Source: Ramlibacter sp.
Lineage (GTDB): Bacteria > Pseudomonadota > Gammaproteobacteria > Burkholderiales > Burkholderiaceae_C
Assembly: GCA_014376765.1 (NCBI GenBank)
Contig: JACMQX010000230.1
Span: 1-34,831, forward strand
Reading direction: 5' to 3'
Length of the DNA stretch: 34,831 nucleotides
Shown here: positions 15,615 through 24,296 of the stretch, one piece after another
How the letters are laid out: each line of letters begins with the position of its first letter
How positions within the stretch are numbered: position 1 is the first letter of the stretch
Program-made: the position numbers and the translations under genes
Notes under the pieces: model-generated
Told to the model about the DNA's origin: nothing
Seen by the model: only the letters and a program-made list of their open reading frames with translations
Database searches by the model: none

Positions 15615-16525
15615 GATGTTTCCTGCTGCTGGGCAAGGTGCAAGATATGTTCCACCTGCTGCGCGATCGACGCGGGCAGTTCCAGTCCGCCGATGAGCAC
15701 GGCTTGAATGTAGGCCGCTGTGCTGGCGGCGTCGATGTTGCCGGGCAAGTCGGGGACGCTCGGCAGGGTTCCCTTCACGCCCTCTTGCAACAGAACCGGC
15801 CGGCCCCGGATGAAGCCGCGCATCTCGGGCGTGCGGCGCGGGTCGGCCACCACCTCGCCCTCGGTGCCGCGCAGCAACAGGGCCGTTGCGCCCATCAGCT
15901 CGAACACTGCCGCCATGGAGATGGCGTATTCCGGATGGGTGAAACTGCTGACGATGACGCTGGCGCCTGCGGCCGGGTTCATGAGCTTGACCAGGCTGTG
16001 CGCCGGGTTGCGCAGGCCCACCACGCGGCGCACGTCCAGCAGGCGCTTGAGGCCCGGTAACAAAACTTCAGTGGGTGCAAAGGCCACCGAGCCGGGCGCG
16101 ATCGGCCCGACCTTTTCAAGCGTAGGCACACCCAGCAACCCCAGCACTTCACTGGCGAACACCCGCCTCGTTTCCGTCGCGGTGCCATGCACCAGCACCG
16201 GCAAACCGGCGCGTGCCACCAGCAAGGCGAGCAGCGGCGTGAGCACCGGCAGCTTGCGTGCACCGTTATAGCTGGGCAGCACGACCAGCGGCCTTCCGCC
16301 AGCAGGAATGCGATTCATGCGCTCGCAGGTCGCGTCCAGGAACCCGCCCATCTCGTCTGGCGTTTCGCCCTTGATGCGCATGGCCAGGCAGAAGGCGCCG
16401 ACTTCCAGGTCAGTGACCGTGCCGTCGAGCACCTGTCCAAACAGGTCTGCCGACTGCTCGCGCGTGAGCGGCCGGGCGCCGTCCTTGCCGCGGCCTATTA
16501 CCTTGATGTAGTGACTGATTCCCAT
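15611..16525 (-). CDS. ybiB: YbiB/TrpD2, anthranilate phosphoribosyltransferase-like nucleic-acid-binding protein
   Basis: The 304-residue protein has the glycosyltransferase family 3 fold: an N-terminal helical domain starting MGISHYIKVIGRGKDGAR and MRIKGETPDEMGGFL, then a core with GLRNPAHSLVKLMNP. E. coli YbiB has this fold but binds nucleic acids rather than making phosphoribosyl anthranilate (family knowledge). The start at 16525 is chosen by alignment with that N-terminus; another in-frame ATG is at 16552. It lies between nasA and cobA with an ATGA overlap to cobA. Why it sits in a nitrate operon is unknown. Confidence 0.85.
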   Translation of the reverse strand: MGISHYIKVIGRGKDGARPLTREQSADLFGQVLDGTVTDLEVGAFCLAMRIKGETPDEMGGFLDATCERMNRIPAGGRPLVVLPSYNGARKLPVLTPLLALLVARAGLPVLVHGTATETRRVFASEVLGLLGVPTLEKVGPIAPGSVAFAPTEVLLPGLKRLLDVRRVVGLRNPAHSLVKLMNPAAGASVIVSSFTHPEYAISMAAVFELMGATALLLRGTEGEVVADPRRTPEMRGFIRGRPVLLQEGVKGTLPSVPDLPGNIDAASTAAYIQAVLIGGLELPASIAQQVEHILHLAQQQETS

Positions 16526-16575
16526 GGGCTTGCATTGTCCCTGATGCCTCATGACGATTGGCTATAAGCCAAATC

Positions 16576-19404
16576 TCAAGCGGCTTGCTTCAGCGGCAGC
16601 GTGGTCCGCACCATGCGTTTGAGTTCCGGCACGCAGGAGCCGCAGTTGGTCCCGCACTGGAGGCTGGCCTGCAAGGCGGCCAACCGGTTGTCGTCACTGC
16701 CGTGGCACTCGGCCAGGAATTCATTGATGGCCAGATCGGGCACGTTGAAGCAGGAGCACACCTGCTTGCCGCGTGAGTGCACGGCCACAGGCGCCCTGGA
16801 GCCAGGCACGAGCAGCAGGCGGCCGTAGGCCTGGGCCGGCAGTTCGTCCTGAAGCAGAGCCTTGATCCAGGCTTCGGCCGAGGTGTCGCCAGCCAATACA
16901 AATGCGCAGAGCAACGCCTTGTCGCCCACGCGGGACAAGCGGGCCGCACGGCGCTGGCCTTTCTTTTTGTCGGCGTAGCGCAGGGTGTCTGCGCCGCCCA
17001 GGCCCAGCAGGGTTTCCAGGCGGCCCAGCAGTTCATCCGGCGCGGCCTCGTGCGCTGCAGCGCGGAACAGCACGCCGGTGCGCTCGCGGCCAAAGGGCAC
17101 GCAGCTGGCAAAGGGGAAGAGGGCCATCATGTGGCGCAGTTCCTCGCGCACCGCGAGCGCGCGGTCATCGGACAGCCAGGCCACGGCCAGCAGGGACCAG
17201 GGCAGTTCGGCTTTCAGTATTTTCACGGCTGCATGTTTGAGCTCGGGTTGTTTGGAGCCGGGGCAGTAAGCCGACGTGGTGAGGGCATTGACGCCCGCCA
17301 GCCGCTGGCCATTGCTGGCGCAGCCGCTTAAATACTCTTCGCCCCAGTGCATGGCGATAAAGGCCTGGCTCATGCCGATCTCGGCCGAACCCTGCGCCGG
17401 CAGCAGGATGGAGCCGCGCTTGCTGGTGACGTGAACCAGGTCGCCCTCATTGATCAGGCGGCGCGCCATGTCCTGTGGATGCATCTGCACGCTGGGCTCG
17501 GCCACATGGCCAAACAGCCGGCCCAGCGTACCGGTGCGGCTCATGCCGTGCCACTGGTCACGCAGCCGGCCCGTGGTGAGTGAGAACGGAAAGCGCGACT
17601 CACGCGGCTCGGCCACGGGCTTGTAGACCGTGTTGGCAAAGCGCGCCTTGCCGTCTGGCGTGGGGTAAATGCCATCCTCATACAGCCGCAGCTTGCCGCT
17701 GGTTTGCCCTTCAATCAGCGGCCACTGCTGGGGCGCAGCTTCAAGCATGGCGTAGCTCATGCCGGTGATGTCCAGGTCACGGCCTCGGGTGGACTCGCGG
17801 TGCTCGTTCCACACGGCTTGCACGCCTTCAGCCTGGTCTGCCAGCGAGTAGGGGAACAGGCTGGTCTGGCCTGGTTTGAGAGCGAGTTCCAGTTGCCGCG
17901 CAAAGGCCACCGCAATCGCCCAGTCGTGGCGCGTTTCGCCCGGTGCGGCCACGGCCGGGCGCACGCGGCTGATGCGACGTTCGCTGTTGGTGACGGTGCC
18001 TGTTTTCTCGCCCCAGGTGGTGGCGGGCAACAACAAGTCGGCGTATTCGCAGCTGGAGGTGGTGCTGAAAGCCTCCTGCACCACCACGAACTCGGCCCGC
18101 TCCAGCGCGCGGCGCACCGTGGCCTGGTCGGGCATGGACTGGGTGGGGTTGGTGCAGGCAATCCACAGCGCCTTGATCTCGCCGTCAGCTGCGGCCTGGA
18201 ACATCTCCACTGCCGACTTGCCCGGCTTCTCCGGCACGGCGGGAATGCCCCACAGCGCCGCCACTTCAGCCCGGTGCTGCGGGTTGGCCATGTCGCGGTG
18301 GGCGCTCAGCAAATTTGAAAGGCCACCTACCTCGCGGCCTCCCATGGCGTTGGGCTGGCCAGTCAGAGAGAAGGGCCCGGCGCCCGGTTTGCCGATCTGG
18401 CCGGTGGCCAGGTGCAGGTTGATCAGCGCTGCGTTCTTGGCGGTGCCGCTGGTGGACTGGTTCAGGCCCTGGCAGTACAGGCTGAGGGTGGCTGCGCGAC
18501 GCTCCGGGTCGCCTGTGGCTCCGGTGGCAAACATCCGCGCAGCAGTCAGCAGGTCAGCCTTGGTGATGCCGCATAACTGCGACACCATATCGGGCGTGTA
18601 GTCGCGCACCGTGGCTTTGAGGTCTTCGAACCCCGTGGTGTGCGCAGCGATGTACGCCGGCTGCGTCCAGCCCTCCCACAGCATGATGTGCAGCATGCCG
18701 TTGAACAGGGCCACATCGGTGCCGGGCTGGATCGGGAGATACAGGTCGGCAATCTCGGCGGTGTCGGTGCGGCGCGGGTCGCAGAAGATGATCTTCATCG
18801 CCGGGTTGGCGGCCTTCGCATCTTCAATCCGCCTGAACAGAATCGGGTGAGCGTAGGCGGTGTTGCTGCCGACAATGAAGATGCACTGCGCATGGTTCAC
18901 GTCGTCATAGCAGTTGGGCGGCGCGTCGGCCCCCAGGGTGAGCTTGTAGCCGGCCACCGCGCTGCTCATGCACAGGCGCGAGTTGGTGTCCACGTTGTTG
19001 GTGCCAATGAGGCCCTTGGCCAGCTTGTTGAAGACGTAGTAGTCCTCGGTCAGCAACTGGCCCGAGATATAGAAGCCCACCGCATCAGGCCCGTGCTCAC
19101 GGATGATGCGCGCAAAGTTGTCAGTCGCCAGATTCAGCGCGCCCTCCCAGCTCACGCGCTTGGGCGCGGCCTGGCGGTGTTCGCGGTGCATGGGGTGAAG
19201 CAAACGGGTCTGCATCGTCACCGGGTGGCTGGCAGTCAGGTGCAGGGTCGAGCCCTTGCTGCACAGGCGGCCAAAATTGGCGGGGTGGTCGGGGTCACCG
19301 CGCACACCGGTGATCTGCTCACCCACTGACTCGATGATGACGCCGCAGCCCACGCCGCAGTAAGGGCAAGTCGACCGGGTTTCCCGCGCCTGCATGCTGC
19401 TCAT
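16576..19404 (-). CDS. nasA: Assimilatory nitrate reductase, molybdopterin catalytic subunit
   Basis: It reduces nitrate to nitrite in the cytoplasm. The 942-residue protein opens with the [4Fe-4S] motif CPYCGVGCGV (C13, C16, C20) and a fourth Cys in RLCSKGS. The Mo-bisMGD domains follow, with GFYISGQLLTEDYYVFNKL and NTNSRLCMSSAV. The dinucleotide-binding domain lies at TGRLRDQWHGMSRTG. A BFD-like [2Fe-2S] domain at the C-terminus has CSCFNVPD and CGTNCGSC. The ATG overlaps the nirD stop (ATGA). No separate FAD electron-transfer subunit (nasB/nasC) is present in the window, so the electron donor is not evident. Confidence 0.95.
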   Translation of the reverse strand: MSSMQARETRSTCPYCGVGCGVIIESVGEQITGVRGDPDHPANFGRLCSKGSTLHLTASHPVTMQTRLLHPMHREHRQAAPKRVSWEGALNLATDNFARIIREHGPDAVGFYISGQLLTEDYYVFNKLAKGLIGTNNVDTNSRLCMSSAVAGYKLTLGADAPPNCYDDVNHAQCIFIVGSNTAYAHPILFRRIEDAKAANPAMKIIFCDPRRTDTAEIADLYLPIQPGTDVALFNGMLHIMLWEGWTQPAYIAAHTTGFEDLKATVRDYTPDMVSQLCGITKADLLTAARMFATGATGDPERRAATLSLYCQGLNQSTSGTAKNAALINLHLATGQIGKPGAGPFSLTGQPNAMGGREVGGLSNLLSAHRDMANPQHRAEVAALWGIPAVPEKPGKSAVEMFQAAADGEIKALWIACTNPTQSMPDQATVRRALERAEFVVVQEAFSTTSSCEYADLLLPATTWGEKTGTVTNSERRISRVRPAVAAPGETRHDWAIAVAFARQLELALKPGQTSLFPYSLADQAEGVQAVWNEHRESTRGRDLDITGMSYAMLEAAPQQWPLIEGQTSGKLRLYEDGIYPTPDGKARFANTVYKPVAEPRESRFPFSLTTGRLRDQWHGMSRTGTLGRLFGHVAEPSVQMHPQDMARRLINEGDLVHVTSKRGSILLPAQGSAEIGMSQAFIAMHWGEEYLSGCASNGQRLAGVNALTTSAYCPGSKQPELKHAAVKILKAELPWSLLAVAWLSDDRALAVREELRHMMALFPFASCVPFGRERTGVLFRAAAHEAAPDELLGRLETLLGLGGADTLRYADKKKGQRRAARLSRVGDKALLCAFVLAGDTSAEAWIKALLQDELPAQAYGRLLLVPGSRAPVAVHSRGKQVCSCFNVPDLAINEFLAECHGSDDNRLAALQASLQCGTNCGSCVPELKRMVRTTLPLKQAA

Positions 19405-19832
19405 GCCGTGTGCGGTGCCTGCACGTTGAAGGTTGCATCACCTGTAGCGCCAGTCGAGGCGCCAGGGCCGGCGCGGGGCGGCAGGAGGTCGATTGCCAAC
19501 GTTGCCAGTTCGTGCGGGTCCAGGTGCACGACGCCTGCGTCCACCTTGCAGGCAAACTTCTGCACGCAACCTTCATCAGGCGCTTTGGCGCAGCCATCTT
19601 CCAGGCTGATGATCCAGTTGTGCAGCGGGCAGGCCACGCTGGTGCCAAACACAATGCCCTGCGACAGCGGGCCGCCCTTGTGCGGGCAGCGGTCCAGCAC
19701 CGCAAACACCTGGTCGCTGCCATTGCGGAACACCGCCACGTCCACACCACGCGGGCGCGCGACGCGGCGCGAGCCGAGCACGGGGATGTCGTCCACCTTG
19801 CAGATCACGGTCCATTCGTTGCTGGCGTTCAT
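19401..19832 (-). CDS. nirD: Nitrite reductase [NAD(P)H] small subunit, Rieske-like
   Basis: Partner of NirB in assimilatory nitrite reduction to ammonia. The 143-residue protein has a Rieske fold. Unlike E. coli NirD, which lacks the ligands (family knowledge), it shows a complete pattern C-P-H then C-P-L-H (CPHKGGPLSQG ... ACPLHNWII), so it could hold a [2Fe-2S] cluster. Its ATG overlaps the nirB stop and its stop overlaps the nasA start, both as ATGA. An AGGAG that is part of the palindrome CTCCTGCAGGAG lies 9 bp upstream. Confidence 0.93.
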   Translation of the reverse strand: MNASNEWTVICKVDDIPVLGSRRVARPRGVDVAVFRNGSDQVFAVLDRCPHKGGPLSQGIVFGTSVACPLHNWIISLEDGCAKAPDEGCVQKFACKVDAGVVHLDPHELATLAIDLLPPRAGPGASTGATGDATFNVQAPHTA

Positions 19833-22312
19833 GCCGCCACTCCTGCAGGAGCGCTAGCTATGGCGGTGGTTGCCTCCAGCTTGTCAAACTGGCGGGTATC
19901 GACGGATGCCTTGTCATGCTCGAACCAGGGGTCCGGCTCACCGTCCAGGCTGAACTGCAGGCGTTCCCACAGCGCCTGGCGGCCTTCGTGGTCTTCCAGG
20001 ATTTTTTTCTTGACGTAGTCGAGGCCTACGCGGCCGATGTAGTGCACCGTGCGCTCCAGGTACCAGCCTTCCTCGCGGTACAGCTGCATGAAGGCGCCGG
20101 TGTACTCCAGCACTTCCTCCCGGGTCTTGAGCTTGGTGAAGAACTGCGCGACTTCGGTCTTGATTCCGCCGTTGCCGCCCACATACATCTCCCAGCCTGA
20201 GTCCACACCGATGATGCCCACGTCCTTGATGCCCGACTCCGCGCAGTTGCGCGGGCAGCCGCAGACTGCAAACTTCACCTTGTGCGGTGCGTACATGCGC
20301 CACATCGCACGCTCCATGTCCTTGCCCATCTGGGTGCTGTCCTGCGTGCCAAAGCGGCACCACTCGCTGCCAACGCAGGTCTTCACCGTGCGCAGCGCCT
20401 TGGCGTAAGCATGGCCGGACGGCATGCCGATGTCCCGCCATACGGCCTGCAGGTCTTCCTTCTTCACCCCCAGCAGGTCAATGCGCTGGCCGCCGGTGAC
20501 CTTCACCGTCGGGATCTTGTATTTGTCCACCGCATCCGCAATGCGCCGCAGCTCGCTGGCCGTGGTTTCGCCGCCCCACATGCGCGGGATCACCGAGTAG
20601 GTGCCGTCTTTCTGGATGTTGGCGTGGCTGCGCTCGTTGATGTAGCGGCTTTGCGGATCGTCCCTGGCTTCTTTGGGCCAGCTGCTGATCAGGTAGTAAT
20701 TGACGGCGGGGCGGCAGGTGGCGCAGCCGTTGGGCGTGCGCCAGTCCAGGAAGCTGAAGGTCTCTGAAATCGACAGCAGCTTGTTGGCCTTGATGGCATC
20801 GCGCACGTCCTGGTGGCTGTGGTCGGTGCAGGCGCAGACGGCCTTTTTCCTGGGCGTTGCGGAATAGTCGCCACCGGCGGTGAACATCAAAATCTGCTCC
20901 ACCAGGCCGGTGCAGGAGCCGCAGGAGGCGCTGGCCTTGGTGTGCTTGCGCACCTCGTCCAGGGTGAACAGGCCTTTTTCCTTGATGGCCTTGCAGATCG
21001 TGCCCTTGTTGACGCCGTTGCAGCCGCACACTTCCGCGTCGTCAGCCATGGCGGCGGCGCGGGTGTTGCCCTCGTGACCGGCATCGCCGATGTTGGACTC
21101 GCCAAACACCAGGCGGTCGCGCAGGTCGCTGATGCTGCGGCCGTCGCGCAGCAGCTTGAAATACCAGCTGCCGTCTGCCGTATCGCCGTACAGGCACGCG
21201 CCCACCAGCTTGTCGTCCTTGATCACCAGCTTTTTATAGACGCCGCCGAACGGGTCGCTCATGACGATTTCTTCGGTGCCTTCACCGCCCATGAATTCAC
21301 CGGCGCTGAAGAGGTCGATGCCGGTGACCTTGAGCTTGGTCGAGGTAATCGAGCCGGTGTAGCGGCCAATGCCGAACTGCGCCAGGTGGTTGGCGGCCAC
21401 TTTGGCCTGCTCGAACAGCGGGGCCACCAGGCCATAGGCAATGCCGCGGTGGGCAGCGCATTCACCTACTGAATAGATGCGTGCGTCGGTCACGGTCTGC
21501 ATCGTGTCGTTCACCACGATGCCGCGGTTGCAATGCAGCCGCATCGATTCCGCCAGTTGCGTGTTGGGGCGAATGCCGACGGCCATGACCACGAGGTCGG
21601 CCGGGATCTCGGTGCCGTCCTTGAATTGCAGGCTGCGCACACGGCCGCTTTTGCCGCCGTCGGCGTCGCCAGTCAGGGATTGCGTCTGGCCGCCCATGAA
21701 AAACTTCAGCCCACGTTCTTCGAGCGACCTTTGCAGCATGCCGCCGGCGACGCTGTCGAGTTGCCGCTCCATCAGGGTGGGCATGACGTGGATCACGGTG
21801 ACGTCCATGCCCCGCAGCATCAGGCCATTGGCCGCTTCCAGGCCCAGGAGGCCGCCGCCGATGACGACTGCTTTTTTGTACTTTTGCGACGCTTCAATCA
21901 TCGCGTTGGTGTCGGCGATGTCGCGGTAGGCAATCACGCCTTCCAGGTCCTTGCCGGGGATGGGCAGGATGAAGGGGTTGGAGCCGGTGCACATGAGCAG
22001 GCGGTCGTACGGTACTTCGGTGCCGTCTTCAGAGCGCACGATGCGTTTGATGCGGTCAACTTCGACCACTTTATTGCCGGCGTGCAGGGTGATGTGGTTG
22101 TCCTTGTACCAGTCCCAGGAGTTGAGGACGATTTCGTCCAGCGTCTGTTCCCCGGCCAGCACGGGAGAGAGAAGGATGCGGTTGTAGTTGGGGTGCGGCT
22201 CTGCGCCGAAGACGGTGATGTTGTAGATCTCGGGCGCGATTTTCAGCAGCTCTTCGAGGGTGCGCACGCCGGCCATGCCGTTGCCGATCATCACAAGGTT
22301 CATCTTTTTCAT
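19829..22312 (-). CDS. nirB: Nitrite reductase [NAD(P)H] large subunit, siroheme/[4Fe-4S]
   Basis: It reduces nitrite to ammonia with six electrons from NAD(P)H. The 827-residue protein has an N-terminal FAD/NAD module starting KKMNLVMIGNGMAGVRTLEE and a second dinucleotide motif VVIGGGLLGLEAANGL. A BFD-like [2Fe-2S] domain follows, with CGCNGVNKGT and CGSCTGLV. The siroheme/[4Fe-4S] ligands are TCVGSEWC and CGCPRNC. AGGAG 7 bp before the ATG is a good Shine-Dalgarno. The last residues (AIASAPAGVAA) look like low-complexity added sequence. A sigma-54 promoter and a 137-bp leader precede it. Confidence 0.96.
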   Translation of the reverse strand: MKKMNLVMIGNGMAGVRTLEELLKIAPEIYNITVFGAEPHPNYNRILLSPVLAGEQTLDEIVLNSWDWYKDNHITLHAGNKVVEVDRIKRIVRSEDGTEVPYDRLLMCTGSNPFILPIPGKDLEGVIAYRDIADTNAMIEASQKYKKAVVIGGGLLGLEAANGLMLRGMDVTVIHVMPTLMERQLDSVAGGMLQRSLEERGLKFFMGGQTQSLTGDADGGKSGRVRSLQFKDGTEIPADLVVMAVGIRPNTQLAESMRLHCNRGIVVNDTMQTVTDARIYSVGECAAHRGIAYGLVAPLFEQAKVAANHLAQFGIGRYTGSITSTKLKVTGIDLFSAGEFMGGEGTEEIVMSDPFGGVYKKLVIKDDKLVGACLYGDTADGSWYFKLLRDGRSISDLRDRLVFGESNIGDAGHEGNTRAAAMADDAEVCGCNGVNKGTICKAIKEKGLFTLDEVRKHTKASASCGSCTGLVEQILMFTAGGDYSATPRKKAVCACTDHSHQDVRDAIKANKLLSISETFSFLDWRTPNGCATCRPAVNYYLISSWPKEARDDPQSRYINERSHANIQKDGTYSVIPRMWGGETTASELRRIADAVDKYKIPTVKVTGGQRIDLLGVKKEDLQAVWRDIGMPSGHAYAKALRTVKTCVGSEWCRFGTQDSTQMGKDMERAMWRMYAPHKVKFAVCGCPRNCAESGIKDVGIIGVDSGWEMYVGGNGGIKTEVAQFFTKLKTREEVLEYTGAFMQLYREEGWYLERTVHYIGRVGLDYVKKKILEDHEGRQALWERLQFSLDGEPDPWFEHDKASVDTRQFDKLEATTAIASAPAGVAA

Positions 22313-22357
22313 CGCTCACTCCTGTGTCTGGAAGCCGGCCGGGTCTGGCGGGCTCAA

Positions 22358-22374
22358 CTGTTTGTTTCAAACAG
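22358..22374 (-). promoter_or_regulatory. Perfect 17-bp palindrome in the nirB leader
   Basis: On the transcribed strand CTGTTTG, AAA, CAAACAG forms a 7-bp stem with a 3-base loop, 46 bp before the nirB ATG. There is no U-tract after it, so it is not a normal terminator. A hairpin GCGCAC-AACGCC-GTGTGC overlaps its 5' side. It may be an operator or an RNA element. Confidence 0.4.
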
Positions 22375-22449
22375 CACACGGCGTTGTGCGCGTGACCGGC
22401 GGGAAGTTGCCCGGTCCGGGTGCAGCGTCGCGCCCGTTGTATAAGTCAA

Positions 22450-22465
22450 TGCAGGTTGCGTGCCA
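22450..22465 (-). promoter_or_regulatory. Sigma-54 (-24/-12) promoter of nirB
   Basis: TGGCACGCAACCTGCA fits TGGCACRNNNNTTGCW at every fixed base but one (C for the first T of the -12 box). The expected start is near 22438, giving a leader of about 125 nt. The nrtA promoter has the same -24 box and the same -12 deviation. Sigma-54 control fits NtrC-dependent nitrogen genes. Confidence 0.72.
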
Positions 22466-22513
22466 GTTTGTTGTGGCTGCGTGGTTTTTTTGCACCCCCA
22501 ATGGGGTCCAGGG

Positions 22514-23353
22514 TCAGGCCGCCTGCTTCTCCACATGCGACTGCCGCTTGTAGAGGAAGTCAATCACCCCTTTGCGGCAGTGAACGTAGCGCGGGTCTTC
22601 CACCAGCTCGACCCGATTGCGGGGGCGCGGAATGTCCACCGCAAGAATCTCGCCAATCGTGGCCGAGGGGCCATTCGTCATCATCACGATCCTGTCCGAC
22701 AGCAGCACGGCCTCGTCCACGTCGTGCGTCACCATCACCACGGTGCTGTGGGTGGCGGCGACGATGGCCAGCAACTCGTCCTGCAGTTTGGCGCGGGTCA
22801 AGGCGTCCAGCGCGCCGAAGGGCTCGTCCATCAGCAGGACTTTGGGCTCCATCGACAAAGCGCGGGCAATGCCGACGCGCTGCTTCATGCCGCCGGAAAT
22901 TTCGCCCGGGCGCTTTTGTGCGGCGGGGGTGAGGCCCACCAGCGCAAGTGCGGCATCGGTGCGGGCCTTGAGCTGCGCCTTGGACTCGGCGCGGATGCCG
23001 GCCTCACGGGTCTGGCCGAACACCCGCTCCACCGCCAGGTAGACGTTTTCAAAGCAGGTGAGCCAGGGCAGCAGCGAGTGGTTCTGGAACACCACCGAGC
23101 GCTCGGGGCCGGGGCCGCCGATCTCGCGGTTGGCGCAGATCAGGCTGCCTTGCGTTGGCATCGTCAGGCCCGCAATCAGGTTCAGCAGCGTGGACTTGCC
23201 GCAGCCGGAGTGCCCGATCAGCGCTACGAACTCGCCTTTGGCGACGGTCAGGTTGATGTCCCTGAGCGCCTGGAAAGGGCCTTTGGAGGTCTTGAACGTC
23301 TGTTCGACGTTCTGGATCTCGATGTACTTGCTGGTCAGCGACTCTGAGCTCAT
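22514..23353 (-). CDS. nrtD: Nitrate/nitrite ABC transporter ATP-binding protein
   Basis: ATPase of the nitrate importer, 279 residues. It has Walker A GHSGCGKST (47-55), a Q-loop in VFQNHSLLPWL, signature ISGGM, Walker B VLLMDEP followed by FGALDALTR, and the H-loop in VTHDVDEA. The protein is a single ATPase domain; it lacks the fused substrate-binding domain of cyanobacterial NrtC. Its ATG overlaps the permease stop as ATGA. The nirB gene follows after about 200 bp that hold a separate promoter. Confidence 0.92.
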   Translation of the reverse strand: MSSESLTSKYIEIQNVEQTFKTSKGPFQALRDINLTVAKGEFVALIGHSGCGKSTLLNLIAGLTMPTQGSLICANREIGGPGPERSVVFQNHSLLPWLTCFENVYLAVERVFGQTREAGIRAESKAQLKARTDAALALVGLTPAAQKRPGEISGGMKQRVGIARALSMEPKVLLMDEPFGALDALTRAKLQDELLAIVAATHSTVVMVTHDVDEAVLLSDRIVMMTNGPSATIGEILAVDIPRPRNRVELVEDPRYVHCRKGVIDFLYKRQSHVEKQAA

Positions 23354-24276
23354 GACTTCACCTCTTCATAAGTAAACGCCTTGGCAACGGAGATCAGCGC
23401 GAATTCCAGCAGCAGGCCCACGCCGCCGATGGCGAAAATCGCGATGATGATGTTCTTGACGTTCAGGTTGTTCCACTCGTCCCAGACCCAGAAGCCGATG
23501 CCCACACCGCCGGTAAGCATTTCTGCAGCCACGATCACCAGCCAGGCGGTGCCGACTGCCAGGCGCACCCCGGTGAGCATGTAGGGCAGGACGGCGGGAA
23601 ACAAAATCTTGGTGAAGATCTTCCACTCCGACAGGTTCAGCACCCGGGCCACGTTCATGTAGTCGGTGGGCACGCGCTGCACGCCCACGGCGGTGTTGAT
23701 GATCATGGGCCAGATCGAGCAGATGAAAATGGTCCAGATGGCAGCCGGGTTGGCGCCCTTGAACACCAGCAGGCCAATCGGCAGCCAGGCCAGCGGCGAC
23801 ACAGGCCGCAGCAGGCTGATGAGCGGGTTGAACATCCGGCTCATGAAGGTAAAGCGGCCGATGATGAAGCCCGCCGGGATGCCCACGGCAGCCGCCAGGC
23901 CGAAGCCAACGGCCACGCGCTTGAGCGAGCTGTAGATGTTCCAGCCAATGCCCTGGTCGTTAGGTCCTTTGCTGTAGAACGGGTCACCAAAGACGATGAC
24001 TGCCTGACGGAAGGTCTCGATCGGCGAGGGGATGCTTTTGGCGCTGGTGATCGAGACGATTTCCCAGCAGAGCAGCAACATGCCCAGGCCAAACAGTGGC
24101 GGCAAAACCTTCAGCGCCAGACCGGCCCAGTCAAAGGACGGCTTGAACACCACCGCTGCAGGCGCTAGGCTCGCGGTTGTTACTCCCTCTGCCGCTTGCG
24201 CGGGAGGGTTGAGGTGGGGGACGGAGGTCTGCACCCCGGCCCCATCGCGCGGGGAATGAAAAACGGCACTGACCAT
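23350..24276 (-). CDS. nrtB: Nitrate/nitrite ABC transporter permease
   Basis: Inner-membrane permease of 308 residues with about six helices; the first visible one is LPPLFGLGMLLLCWEIVSI. The coupling loop includes VARVLNLSEWKIFTKILFPAVLPYMLTG. The ATG at 24276 has a strong AGGAG about 8 bp upstream, 20 bp after the nrtA stop. The first 45 residues are a hydrophilic extension, and residues about 19-32 (beginning PHLNPPAQAAEGV) are encoded by a family B palindromic repeat. The homologous part probably starts near residue 47. Confidence 0.92.
   Translation of the reverse strand: MVSAVFHSPRDGAGVQTSVPHLNPPAQAAEGVTTASLAPAAVVFKPSFDWAGLALKVLPPLFGLGMLLLCWEIVSITSAKSIPSPIETFRQAVIVFGDPFYSKGPNDQGIGWNIYSSLKRVAVGFGLAAAVGIPAGFIIGRFTFMSRMFNPLISLLRPVSPLAWLPIGLLVFKGANPAAIWTIFICSIWPMIINTAVGVQRVPTDYMNVARVLNLSEWKIFTKILFPAVLPYMLTGVRLAVGTAWLVIVAAEMLTGGVGIGFWVWDEWNNLNVKNIIIAIFAIGGVGLLLEFALISVAKAFTYEEVKS
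24182..24221. repeat. Palindromic repeat, family B copy 2, inside nrtB
   Basis: CTCCCTCTGCCGCTTGCGCG is followed by GGAGGGTTGAGGTGGGGG. It matches the copy at 10009-10050 over the palindrome and the G-rich tail. Here it lies in the coding part of nrtB near the N-terminus and keeps the frame open. Confidence 0.65.
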
Positions 24277-24296
24277 GTGTTTCTCCTGTTGCGGCT

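Noticed and set aside
19840..19855. CTCCTGCAGGAG followed by AGCGCT at the end of nirB, as a mobile repeat fragment
   Set aside because: It resembles short repeats common in this family, but only one copy is in the window. It also contains the nirD ribosome site, so selection for that may explain it.
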